Source of the DNA: Pseudomonas fragi
GTDB lineage: Bacteria; Pseudomonadota; Gammaproteobacteria; Pseudomonadales; Pseudomonadaceae
Length of the DNA: 64,000 bases
Assembly: GCF_025426255.1 (NCBI RefSeq)
Contig: NZ_CP104861.1
Span: forward strand, 5,225,196 to 5,289,195
Direction: 5' to 3'
The notes beneath the pieces were generated by a model, which was not told where the DNA came from, did no database searches, and saw nothing but the letters and a program-made list of their open reading frames with translations. The position numbers were made by a program, and so were the translations under genes. Position 1 is the stretch's first letter; each line of letters starts with the position of its first letter. Of this stretch, positions 1 to 7,319 are shown piece after piece.

Positions 1-972
1 GTCATGGTGCTCTACACCGGCGGCACCATCGGTATGCAGGCCAGCGCCAGCGGCCTGGCGCCAGCATCGGGTTTTGAAGCGCGCATGAGCGAACACCTCG
101 CCAGCCAGCCGCAGTTGCAAGTGCCGCAATGGTGCTTTCGCGAGATGAGCCCGCTGATCGACAGTGCCAACATGACGCCCGCCTACTGGCTGCGCCTGCG
201 CAGCGCGATCATCGACGCTGTCGAGCAGGATGGCTGCGATTCAGTCCTGGTCCTGCATGGCACTGACACACTGGCCTACAGCGCGGCCGCAATGTGCTTT
301 CAATTGCTGGGCTTGCCGGCGCCAGTGCTGTTCACCGGCTCCATGCTACCGGCAGGCGTGCCCGACAGTGATGCCTGGGAAAACGTCAGCGGTGCCTTGC
401 AGGCGCTTGGCCAAGGTCAGCCTCACGGCGTTCAGCTGTACTTCCACGGCAAGCTGATGGCACCGACACATTGCGCCAAAGTCCGCAGCTTTGGGCGTAA
501 CCCGTTTGTAACGCTGACGCGCAATGGTGGCGCGGCCAAGGCCACCTCACTGCCGAGTGAACTGGCGTACAACCATCCAAAACACCAAGCCAGCGTCGGT
601 GTATTGCCGCTGGTGCCGGGGATTGGCGCCGCCCAGCTCGATGCCCTGCTCAACAGCGGAATCGAAGCACTGGTGCTCGAATGCTTCGGCAGCGGGACCG
701 GCCCCAGTGATAACCCGGATTTTCTCGCCAGCCTGCAACGGGCGCAGGAAAACGGCATTGTCGTCGTGGCCATTACCCAATGCCATGAAGGCGGCGTGGA
801 GCTGGATGTGTACGAAGCAGGCAGTCGCTTGCGTGGAGTTGGCGTACTGTCGGGCGGCGGCATGACCCGCGAAGCGGTGTTCGGCAAACTGCATGCCTTG
901 CTCGGTGCAGACTTGCCACTGGCCGAGGTACGGCGCCTGATCGAACTGGACGTGTGCGGGGAGTTGGTCTGA
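1..972 (+). CDS. ansA: L-asparaginase, type I-like, 5' end cut by window edge
   Basis: Hydrolyses L-asparagine to aspartate and ammonia. The visible reading frame opens at the window edge and runs about 323 codons to a TGA. The first visible residues (VMVLYTGGTIGM) are the N-terminal active-site signature of asparaginases with the nucleophilic Thr of TGGTIG; the second signature HGTDTLAYSA holds the Thr-Asp pair. No signal peptide is visible, and the sequence around TGGTIGMQ resembles the cytosolic type I enzyme, so a cytoplasmic role is likely. Family members have a few residues before this motif, so the true start lies just upstream of the window. The gene symbol is by family resemblance. 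Confidence 0.85.
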   Translation, partial: VMVLYTGGTIGMQASASGLAPASGFEARMSEHLASQPQLQVPQWCFREMSPLIDSANMTPAYWLRLRSAIIDAVEQDGCDSVLVLHGTDTLAYSAAAMCFQLLGLPAPVLFTGSMLPAGVPDSDAWENVSGALQALGQGQPHGVQLYFHGKLMAPTHCAKVRSFGRNPFVTLTRNGGAAKATSLPSELAYNHPKHQASVGVLPLVPGIGAAQLDALLNSGIEALVLECFGSGTGPSDNPDFLASLQRAQENGIVVVAITQCHEGGVELDVYEAGSRLRGVGVLSGGGMTREAVFGKLHALLGADLPLAEVRRLIELDVCGELV

Positions 973-979
973 CCGACTT

Positions 980-1072
980 GTAGCTGCTGCCGCAGGCTGC
1001 GATGGACTGCGCGGTAGGCCCGCTTTGAGTGAAGGTCCTGCGGCCCTTATCGCAGCCTGCGGCAGCGGCTAC
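980..1072. repeat. Intergenic palindromic repeat (pseudomonad REP type, GTAGC class)
   Basis: Two inverted arms, 980-1003 (GTAGCTGCTGCCGCAGGC...) and 1049-1072 (...GCCTGCGGCAGCGGCTAC), flank about 45 bases containing GGTCCTGCGGCCC. This matches the paired REP/REPIN layout scattered in fluorescens-group genomes. It sits just after the asparaginase stop and may also act as a 3' end or gyrase site. Confidence 0.75.
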
Positions 1073-1103
1073 AGGTTCACAGAATATTCTGCGGCACATA
1101 ACT

Positions 1104-1139
1104 TGCTCACTTCCTGAACCTTCACACAGGAAGTGAGCA
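1104..1139 (+). promoter_or_regulatory. Perfect hairpin covering the ribosome binding site of the AraC gene
   Basis: GCTCACTTCCTG (1105-1116) and CAGGAAGTGAGC (1127-1138) are perfect inverted 12-mers separated by 10 bases, with a further T-A pair at 1104/1139. The right arm contains the Shine-Dalgarno AGGAA and abuts the ATG at 1139, so an mRNA fold would hide the site. It could equally be a DNA operator for the regulator itself. Confidence 0.6.
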
Positions 1140-2131
1140 TGCTCCACTCTCATCTCACAACGCTCAACGCCGTTTCGCTGGTGCTCAGCACCTTCAATGC
1201 CGAAGGCTTGCCCAGCGAAGCGCTGTTGGCGGGCAGCGGCATACGGGCGGCGGACTTGAGCCGTGCAGACACTCGCATCACCACCAATCAAGAAATGCGC
1301 GTGTGCGCCAACGCCGTGGCCTTGCGTCCCGAGATCGGCCTGGAGCTGGGACGGCGCATGCATGTGTCGTCCTACGGCATGCTCGGTTACGCCCTACTCA
1401 CTAGTGCCACCTTAGGTGACGCATTGCGCCTGGCCTTGCGCTACCCGGCGTTGCTGGGAACACTTTTCGAACTGAGTCTTGAGGTCGAAGGGGATCAAGT
1501 GTGGTTCTGCGCCAATGGCTACGGCGAAGGCCCCCAATTGGCGGTGTTCAATGCCGAGCTATGCCTGGTCTCGCTCAAGGTCATTTGCGAAGACCTGCTT
1601 GGCCTGCCACTGCCGCTATTGGGAGCACGTTTTGGCCATAGCGCACCGGATTATCACGCCAGCTACGCGCAAAGCTTCGATTGCCCGCGCCTGTTCGGGG
1701 CCGACAGCAATGCTTTCGCCTTCGCGACCAGTTGGCTCGACCAGCCCTTGCCACTGGCCGATGCCGTCACCCATCAGGCGATGGCCGAGCGTTGCCGCAA
1801 ACAGAATCTGGAATTCACCGGGCGCCAAACCTGGCTGGAACGCATTCGCCAGCTACTTGCCGCACAACTGCACGCGGCCCCAGGGCTTGAGGGCCTGGCC
1901 GAACAAATGAACTGTTCACCGCGCACCCTGCGTCGCCATTTACACGATGTAGGTTGCAGCTACCAGACATTGCTCGATGACCTGCGTTTTGAGCGGGCCA
2001 AGTTGTTGCTCAACGAAACCGAATGGCCCATTTACCGGATTGCCGAAACCCTGGGCTTCAGTGAAACCGCGAGCTTTCGTCATGCCTTTGTACGCTGGAG
2101 CGGGGTCGCCCCCAGCCAGTTCCGCGCTTAA
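1139..2131 (+). CDS. AraC family transcriptional regulator
   Basis: A 330-residue protein with an N-terminal ligand-binding region of the Arabinose_bd type (roughly residues 15-200; the motif SSYGMLGYALLTSATLGDAL is characteristic) and a C-terminal double helix-turn-helix (about 230-330; CSPRTLRRHLHDVGCSYQTLLDDLRFERA and IYRIAETLGFSETASFRHAFVRWSG split over two HTH units). The ATG at 1139 is preferred because AGGAA lies six bases upstream; an in-frame GTG at 1133 would add two residues. The effector is unknown. It lies 126 bases ahead of a deacetylase gene on the same strand, which it may control. Resembles the OruR-like subgroup. Confidence 0.85.
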   Translation: MLHSHLTTLNAVSLVLSTFNAEGLPSEALLAGSGIRAADLSRADTRITTNQEMRVCANAVALRPEIGLELGRRMHVSSYGMLGYALLTSATLGDALRLALRYPALLGTLFELSLEVEGDQVWFCANGYGEGPQLAVFNAELCLVSLKVICEDLLGLPLPLLGARFGHSAPDYHASYAQSFDCPRLFGADSNAFAFATSWLDQPLPLADAVTHQAMAERCRKQNLEFTGRQTWLERIRQLLAAQLHAAPGLEGLAEQMNCSPRTLRRHLHDVGCSYQTLLDDLRFERAKLLLNETEWPIYRIAETLGFSETASFRHAFVRWSGVAPSQFRA

Positions 2132-2256
2132 AAGAGGCGAATTTCGGTCAATTGTATTGGCCATAACTATCTCCTTTTGGCCGCTCCTGCCGTTCTCTCA
2201 AACACCCAGCGCAGCAAAACTGTAGGCCACCGCTCAAGCCTTGGGAGAACAAGAAA

Positions 2257-3294
2257 ATGCTGACGATCTACTCGGACGATCATCACCTGCATCATGGCCG
2301 CTGTGAGCTAATGGACGGGCAGTTGATGCCCTGTTTCGAAATGCCCTCACGCGCCGACCATATTCTGCAACGCGTTCAAACCCGCGAACTAGGCCCGGTT
2401 CACGCCCCGCAAGACTTCGGCCGCGGGCCAATCGAGCGCGTCCACAGCGCGGCGTATCTGGACTTTTTCCACGGCGCCTGGGACCGCTGGACCGAACATG
2501 GCCGCGACGGCGACTTGCTGCCCTACACCTGGCCAGCCCGCACCCTGCGCGCCGTTCTGCCCACCAGCCTGCACGGCCAGCTTGGTTACTACAGTTTCGA
2601 CGGCGGCGCGCCCATTACCGCCGGCACCTGGCAAGCGGCCTACAGCGCAGCGCAAGTAGCCCTGACCGCCCAGGCCGAAATTCAAAACGGCGCCCACAGC
2701 GCTTTCGCACTTTGCCGCCCGCCGGGCCATCATGCCGCCAGTGACTTGATGGGCGGTTACTGCTACCTGAACAATGCGGCCATTGCAGCGCAGGCGTTCC
2801 TCGATCAAGGCCGCAGCAAGGTGGCGATCCTCGACGTGGACTACCACCACGGCAATGGCACACAGTCGATTTTCTATAAGCGCAGCGACGTATTGTTCAC
2901 CTCGATCCACGGTCACCCTGAAGCCGAGTTTCCGTTCTTTCTGGGCTACGAAGACGAGCTGGGTGAAGGGCCGGGCGAAGGTTTCAACTTCAACTACCCA
3001 CTGGCCGCAGGCTCGGCCTGGGACCGCTGGAGCGCAGCTCTGGAATTGGCTTGCGCTGAAATCGAAGGTTACGACGCTGACATCATCGTGGTTTCACTGG
3101 GTGTGGATACGTTCAAGAACGATCCAATTTCCCAGTTCAAACTCGACAGTCCGGACTACCTGCGCATGGGCGAGCGCATCGCTCGCCTGGGCAAACCGAC
3201 GCTGTTTGTGATGGAAGGTGGTTATGCGGTAGAAGAAATCGGCGTGAATGCGGTGAATGTGCTGGAGGGCTTTGAAGGCATTAGCTGCGCGTAA
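2257..3294 (+). CDS. Histone deacetylase-family acetylpolyamine amidohydrolase
   Basis: 345 residues, full length for the bacterial class II HDAC-like acetylpolyamine amidohydrolases (P. aeruginosa AphA/AphB family). These zinc enzymes deacetylate N-acetylputrescine or N-acetylcadaverine and support growth on acetylated polyamines. Active-site features are visible: PPGHHA with His158/His159, the DVDYHHGNGT loop with probable zinc ligands Asp195 and His197, and GVDTFKNDP toward the C-terminus as the third zinc-Asp region. GGGAGA precedes the ATG. Substrate is inferred from family and not shown by the sequence. The upstream AraC gene could be its regulator. Confidence 0.85.
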   Translation: MLTIYSDDHHLHHGRCELMDGQLMPCFEMPSRADHILQRVQTRELGPVHAPQDFGRGPIERVHSAAYLDFFHGAWDRWTEHGRDGDLLPYTWPARTLRAVLPTSLHGQLGYYSFDGGAPITAGTWQAAYSAAQVALTAQAEIQNGAHSAFALCRPPGHHAASDLMGGYCYLNNAAIAAQAFLDQGRSKVAILDVDYHHGNGTQSIFYKRSDVLFTSIHGHPEAEFPFFLGYEDELGEGPGEGFNFNYPLAAGSAWDRWSAALELACAEIEGYDADIIVVSLGVDTFKNDPISQFKLDSPDYLRMGERIARLGKPTLFVMEGGYAVEEIGVNAVNVLEGFEGISCA

Positions 3295-3300
3295 TTCACG

Positions 3301-3387
3301 CTGGGAGCAGGCCTGCTCGCGATTGCAAAACTGTGGTCTACCTGACAAACCGCAGTGCCCGCATCGCGAGCAAGCCCGCTCCCACAG
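3301..3387. repeat. REP-type inverted pair
   Basis: Arms 3301-3323 (CTGGGAGCAGGCCTGCTCGC...) and 3363-3387 (...GAGCAAGCCCGCTCCCACAG) face each other between the convergent deacetylase and MocR genes. This is the GTGGGAGC class also found at 11968, 21222 and 37376 in this window. Confidence 0.8.
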
Positions 3388-3405
3388 ATCCCGCATAAAT
3401 GAAGA

Positions 3406-4953
3406 TTATTTCCAAACTGTGCCCAGACGCTCCAATGCCGCCTTGATATCCGCTTGCGGCACCGCCGCAAAACCCAACACCAGGCCTGCACGGTTATCCA
3501 CAGGCTCGCTCGAGTCCTGCAACCAATAACTGCTTAACCCGTTAATCTCCACGCCCACCGACTTGGCTTGCTCCAACAACTCCTGCTCGCGGGCCAAACT
3601 CGTCACCGGCACCGCCACATGCAACCCTGCGGCAATACCCGGTACAGGCCCAACCCCCGCCAAACCCTGCGGCCAGTTGGCCAGTAATACATCGCGACGG
3701 CTCAGGGCTGCGCGACGCATCCGGCGGATATGCCGCTGAAAATGCCCCGCTACCATAAACTCGGCCATCACCGCCTGGGTGCTGACTTCCGAATGGCGCA
3801 TATCCAGAGAACGGCGGCGGGCAAATGGCTCGGTCAACCCTATGGGTAATACCAGATAACCCAGACGCAGCGCCGGAAAGGCCACCTTGCCGAAGGTGCC
3901 GACATAAATCACCCGCCCGTTACGGTCCAATGCCGCCAGTGGGGCCAGTGGCGCACCGCTGTAGCGGTATTCGCCATCGTAGTCGTCTTCGACAATCCAG
4001 CCTTGCGTGCGCTCGGCCCAGGCGAGCAGCTCAAGGCGGCGGGCCAGGCTCAGGGTGACACCGGTCGGATACTGATGAGAAGGCGTCACATAGGCCAGCC
4101 GACAGTTGCTCAGGCGGGCCAATGCCGAGCAATCCATACCGTCCTGATCCACCGCCACACCCTGTACCTGCGCTCCGGCAATCGCAAACGCATAGGCGGC
4201 TGCGCGGTAGCCGGGGTTTTCCACAGCCACCCCCTCTCCCGGCTCTACCAGCAGCTGTGCACAAAGGCTAATTCCCTGCTGCGCGCCACTGGTGATCAAA
4301 ATTTGCTCAGCCGTGCACGACAAACCCCGCGAGGTGCGCAAATACGCAGCAATTAATCCACGCAAGCGCTCATCTCCGGCCGGGTCGCCGTAACACAGTT
4401 GCTGCAAGTCCGGCTTACGCCAAAAAGCCGCCTGCAGCTTGCTCCATACCTCGAAAGGGAATAAGTCAAAAGCCGGAACCCCCACTCGAAAAGCGCGAGG
4501 AACTCCGCTTGGAGGTAGGTCAAGTGCGTGCTTTGCAACCCTGCTCAGAGCAGTGCTGTGGATAACTTTACTGGATGTAATTACAGGTATTTCTGCCTGT
4601 TTTGTGGATAACCCTGGGGATAAGCCTGTTGAAAACCCTGTGGATAAGTTGGTGGACAACTTTTTTAGCGGCAGGGCTTTTTCAGGTAATTTGGCGACAT
4701 AAGTACCATCCCCAACTCTCCCCTCAATAAAACCTTCGGCATACAACTGGTCATAAGCCCGCACCACGCTATTACGCGAAATACCCAGAGCTGCGGCCAG
4801 GTCACGACTGGCTGGCAAGCGCGCCCCCCCACTCAAGCGACCATCCAGCACACGCAGTCGCAATGCCTGATACAGCTGGCGGCTTAGGCCTTTTTTCGGA
4901 TCAAGCTCAATTCCGGCTGGGTTGAAGGCGATGGACAGCTCTGAATCCGTCAT
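3406..4953 (-). CDS. MocR/PdxR family regulator (GntR HTH fused to aminotransferase domain)
   Basis: 515 residues. Residues about 15-80 form a GntR-type winged helix (LSRQLYQALRLRVLDGRL, LPASRDLAAALGISRNSVVRAYDQL). Residues about 150-510 are a fold-type I aminotransferase domain with the PLP-binding region GTFGKVAFPALRLGYLV. Such proteins sense PLP or amino-group ligands and usually act on a divergent gene; here the PaiB-like gene starts 89 bases away. Odd: the linker (residues 99-118) is a tandem Leu-Ser-Thr-Gly type repeat whose DNA is a row of DnaA-box-like 12-mers using the rare Leu codon TTA. A perfect DnaA box also lies at 3494-3502 near the 3' end. Confidence 0.88.
   Translation of the reverse strand: MTDSELSIAFNPAGIELDPKKGLSRQLYQALRLRVLDGRLSGGARLPASRDLAAALGISRNSVVRAYDQLYAEGFIEGRVGDGTYVAKLPEKALPLKKLSTNLSTGFSTGLSPGLSTKQAEIPVITSSKVIHSTALSRVAKHALDLPPSGVPRAFRVGVPAFDLFPFEVWSKLQAAFWRKPDLQQLCYGDPAGDERLRGLIAAYLRTSRGLSCTAEQILITSGAQQGISLCAQLLVEPGEGVAVENPGYRAAAYAFAIAGAQVQGVAVDQDGMDCSALARLSNCRLAYVTPSHQYPTGVTLSLARRLELLAWAERTQGWIVEDDYDGEYRYSGAPLAPLAALDRNGRVIYVGTFGKVAFPALRLGYLVLPIGLTEPFARRRSLDMRHSEVSTQAVMAEFMVAGHFQRHIRRMRRAALSRRDVLLANWPQGLAGVGPVPGIAAGLHVAVPVTSLAREQELLEQAKSVGVEINGLSSYWLQDSSEPVDNRAGLVLGFAAVPQADIKAALERLGTVWK
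4557..4659. repeat. DnaA-box-like 12-bp tandem repeats inside the MocR gene
   Basis: Perfect TGTGGATAA boxes at 4557-4565, 4603-4611 and 4639-4647, plus degenerate copies at 4615-4623 (TGGGGATAA), 4627-4635 and 4651-4659. From 4603 to 4659 the units recur every 12 bases and encode LSTN-LSTG-FSTG-LSPG-LSTK on the minus strand. Confidence 0.8.
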
Positions 4954-4974
4954 GGATTGGACCTATTAAAATGA

Positions 4975-4984
4975 CCATTAATGG
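4975..4984. promoter_or_regulatory. Palindrome CCATTAATGG in the MocR/PaiB divergent promoter region
   Basis: A perfect 10-bp palindrome about 25 bases upstream of the MocR start and 60 bases upstream of the PaiB-like start. It is a candidate operator for the divergent regulator; MocR proteins usually bind repeated sites in such intergenic regions. Assignment is inference. Confidence 0.35.
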
Positions 4985-5042
4985 CTCTTACAACAAACCA
5001 ATAGCCTGCCTAGGATGTCGCCATTCGCCAAGGATAATTTCT

Positions 5043-5672
5043 ATGTACGTACCCCGTGCCTTCGCAGAAAACGACATTCAAATCCTGCATCAGCAGATGC
5101 AGGCCACGGCCCTGCCCGTACTGGTCACCCATGGCAGCCAAGGCTTGATCGCCAGCCATGTGCCCTTGCTCCTGAACCCGGACGAAGGCGCGTACGGCAC
5201 GCTATACGGGCACCTTGCCCGCGCTAACCCGCATTGGAACGACCTGGCTGAAGGCGCCGAGGCGTTGGTGATTTTTGCGGGTGAGCAGGCCTATATCAGC
5301 CCGTCCTTCTACCCCAGCAAGGCCGAACACGGCAAAGCGGTGCCCACCTGGAACTACCTCGCCGTGCACGCTTATGGCAACGCGCAAGTCTTCGATGATG
5401 CCGAGCGCCTGCTGGCGCTGGTCAGCCGCCTGAGCAACAAACACGAAGCCAATCGCCCAAAACCTTGGGCGGTCAGCGACGCGCCTGGCGACTATATCGA
5501 CAGCATGCTCAAGGCAATTGTGGGTTTTCGCCTGCCCATCACCCGCTTGAACGGTAAACGCAAACTCAGCCAGAACCGCGATGCCGCCGACCAGACAGGC
5601 GTACGCCAAGGACTTTTGGCCAGCAGTAACCCGCAAGACCACGCACTCGCTCATTTAATGGTTAAGGAATAG
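5043..5672 (+). CDS. PaiB-type FMN-binding negative transcriptional regulator family protein
   Basis: 209 residues, the usual PaiB length. The segment YISPSFYPSKAEHGKAVPTW and the following NYLAVHAYG motif are the family core, a split-barrel flavin-binding fold related to pyridoxamine phosphate oxidase. Despite the name, DNA binding has not been generally shown and a flavin-dependent enzymatic role is possible. The start at 5043 is chosen over the upstream ATG at 4971 because AAGGA lies 8-12 bases before it and PaiB proteins begin MYVP. Head gene of a rightward operon with two acetyltransferases (gap 6 bases) and divergent from the MocR regulator. Confidence 0.85.
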   Translation: MYVPRAFAENDIQILHQQMQATALPVLVTHGSQGLIASHVPLLLNPDEGAYGTLYGHLARANPHWNDLAEGAEALVIFAGEQAYISPSFYPSKAEHGKAVPTWNYLAVHAYGNAQVFDDAERLLALVSRLSNKHEANRPKPWAVSDAPGDYIDSMLKAIVGFRLPITRLNGKRKLSQNRDAADQTGVRQGLLASSNPQDHALAHLMVKE

Positions 5673-5678
5673 CTGAAA

Positions 5679-6128
5679 ATGACTCAAATCCAGATCAAAC
5701 CCGCCACCGCCGCCGATCGCGAGCAGTGGCTACCTCTTTGGCAAGCGTATTTGCGCTTTTACAAAACCGAGCTGTCCGACGAAATCACCCAGTCCAGCTG
5801 GACGCGCTTTCTTGATCCCGCGGAACCAACGTCACTGGCTCTTGCCTGGCAAGGCGATAAAGCCGTGGGCATGGTCCAGTGTGTTTATCACCGCACCAAC
5901 TGGAGCATCAAAAACGCCTGCTACCTTCAAGACCTGTTTGTCAGCCCCGAAGTGCGCGGCAAGGGCGTTGGCCGCCAACTGATTGAACACGTATATGCCG
6001 TCGCTCGTGATAAAGACTGTGCCAAAGTCTATTGGATGACTCAGGAAACCAACGCCACGGCGATCCAGTTGTATGAGCGCATTGCCGAGCGCCCTGGTTT
6101 TATTCAGTTTCGCAAAACCTTGTCATAA
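5679..6128 (+). CDS. GNAT family N-acetyltransferase
   Basis: 149 residues covering a complete GNAT fold. The acetyl-CoA pyrophosphate loop is visible as RGKGVGRQL (about residues 88-96), following DLFVSPEV of strand beta 4; the late WMTQETNATAIQLYERI segment is motif B. The product acetylates an unknown small amine or peptide in the cytoplasm. It starts 6 bases after the PaiB-like stop and 14 bases before the next GNAT gene, so the three are co-transcribed. The pairing of PaiB with an acetyltransferase recalls the Bacillus paiAB locus, where PaiA is a polyamine acetyltransferase; that role is inference. Confidence 0.85.
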   Translation: MTQIQIKPATAADREQWLPLWQAYLRFYKTELSDEITQSSWTRFLDPAEPTSLALAWQGDKAVGMVQCVYHRTNWSIKNACYLQDLFVSPEVRGKGVGRQLIEHVYAVARDKDCAKVYWMTQETNATAIQLYERIAERPGFIQFRKTLS

Positions 6129-6142
6129 ATAAGGAACGCGCA

Positions 6143-6823
6143 ATGCCCGACTCTCTAGATCAATGGCTGGCGGCCAAAACACCAGATACCCGCACCCTCG
6201 AAGGGCATTTCATTCGTCTGGAAAAGCTCGACCCGACACGTCATGGCGATGAACTATGGTTAGCCTTACAAGGGCCGGGCAGCGACCCCAAGCTCTGGGA
6301 CTACTTGCCTTACGGACCTTTCAACGAGCGTCCGGCATTTGATGCCTGGTTGCAAAACCATGCCGCCAGCCGCGATCCGCACTTTTATACCGTTATCGAC
6401 CAGCCGAGCGGTGCGGCACAAGGCTTGATCAGCCTGATGTGCATCGTTCCGGAACATGGCCGCATCGAGATCGGCCACGTCACCTTCGGTGCCCCGATGC
6501 AGCGTTCGCCGAAAAGTACCGAGGCGGTCTACCTGCTGGCCAAGGAAGCCTTCGCACTGGGTAACCGACGCCTGGAGTGGAAGTGCAACAACGACAATGC
6601 AAGATCAAAACGTACTGCAGTACGATTAGGGTACACATACGAAGGCGTTTTTCGCCAACATATGGTGGTCAAAGGCAAAAATCGTGATACCACGTGGTAC
6701 AGTATTATCAGTACGGAATGGCCCGCTATAGCTGCAGGCTTTGAAAAATGGCTGGCACTGGATAACCAGCCAAAAAGCGGCCAAATAAAGTCCCTGGAAG
6801 AATGCAGAGCATCAGCTGTATAA
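6143..6823 (+). CDS. RimJ/RimL-type GNAT acetyltransferase
   Basis: 226 residues, typical of the Acetyltransf_3 group. After an N-terminal GHFIRLEKLDP strand come GRIEIGHVTFGAPMQRSPKS (acetyl-CoA binding region) and LEWKCNNDNARSKRTAVRLG, the conserved Asn-rich motif B, then YEGVFRQHMVVKGKNRDT. This subgroup acetylates alpha-amino groups of ribosomal proteins or small molecules; the substrate cannot be read from sequence. AAGGA sits before the ATG. Last gene of the PaiB-GNAT operon, followed by a strong terminator. The 3' third is more AT-rich than the neighbours. Confidence 0.83.
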   Translation: MPDSLDQWLAAKTPDTRTLEGHFIRLEKLDPTRHGDELWLALQGPGSDPKLWDYLPYGPFNERPAFDAWLQNHAASRDPHFYTVIDQPSGAAQGLISLMCIVPEHGRIEIGHVTFGAPMQRSPKSTEAVYLLAKEAFALGNRRLEWKCNNDNARSKRTAVRLGYTYEGVFRQHMVVKGKNRDTTWYSIISTEWPAIAAGFEKWLALDNQPKSGQIKSLEECRASAV

Positions 6824-6835
6824 AATTTGATCAAT

Positions 6836-6865
6836 ACGCCCAGCAAGGACTGCTGGGCGTTTTTG
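6836..6865 (+). terminator. Rho-independent terminator of the PaiB-GNAT operon
   Basis: ACGCCCAGCA (6836-6845), loop AGGAC, TGCTGGGCGT (6851-6860), then a run of T. Confidence 0.9.
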
Positions 6866-6878
6866 TGTCAGAAGGGGG

Positions 6879-7154
6879 TCAAAAATTTCGCGACAAGCGA
6901 ACCACACCCATTTGCAGACCAAAGGGGTTGAAAACTGCATTCAGGGATTTAAGCGTGGGATTACCTTCGCCGTGCTCGATTTGAATCAAGGTGCGGACCG
7001 ATATTTTGCACATGCGGGCGAATTGGGTTTGCTGCAGCTGAGTAACATCTATCCTAAATCGCTTAACGGCTCCACCTAACGTGATCTTGCCTTGAGCCAG
7101 ATCAGCCTCAATGCTTTCGATTATCAGCTGACGCGTATCAATGGTCAGGGTCAT
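6879..7154 (-). CDS. Small XRE-family (HipB-like) DNA-binding protein, no toxin partner seen
   Basis: 91 residues from the ATG at 7154 (an in-frame GTG at 7166 with AGGTGA upstream would give 95). The centre is an XRE helix-turn-helix (QTQFARMCKISVRTLIQIE), followed by GNPTLKSLNAVFNPFG, a tail typical of HipB-type antitoxin regulators. Neither neighbour is a HipA-like kinase or other recognisable toxin, so this looks like an orphan regulator or a remnant of a toxin-antitoxin pair. A 14-bp palindrome 49 bases upstream of the start is a likely self-operator. Its convergent neighbour ends at the terminator at 6836. Confidence 0.75.
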   Translation of the reverse strand: MTLTIDTRQLIIESIEADLAQGKITLGGAVKRFRIDVTQLQQTQFARMCKISVRTLIQIEHGEGNPTLKSLNAVFNPFGLQMGVVRLSRNF

Positions 7155-7202
7155 TTCAAGCCCCACATGCTTTCACCTGCAATATAATTCCCTCTGACAA
7201 AC

Positions 7203-7216
7203 TGCATTTAAATGCA
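7203..7216. promoter_or_regulatory. Palindrome TGCATTTAAATGCA upstream of the XRE gene
   Basis: Perfect 14-bp palindrome upstream of the XRE start, with extra AATGCA-like half sites nearby (7254). Candidate operator for autoregulation; inferred from position and symmetry. Confidence 0.45.
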
Positions 7217-7261
7217 TATTAAGCGCCAAGCAGACCACAGTATCTGCATCAAAATGCAGGC

Positions 7262-7287
7262 AAAAAAAAGGGGAGCACATGCTCCCC
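7262..7287 (-). terminator. Terminator after pycB
   Basis: On the minus strand GGGGAGC (7287-7281), loop ATGT, GCTCCCC (7276-7270), then eight T residues (7269-7262). It lies 32 bases past the pycB stop. Confidence 0.92.
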
Positions 7288-7319
7288 CGAGGTTTAAAGC
7301 GTTTACATCAAAGGCGGTA

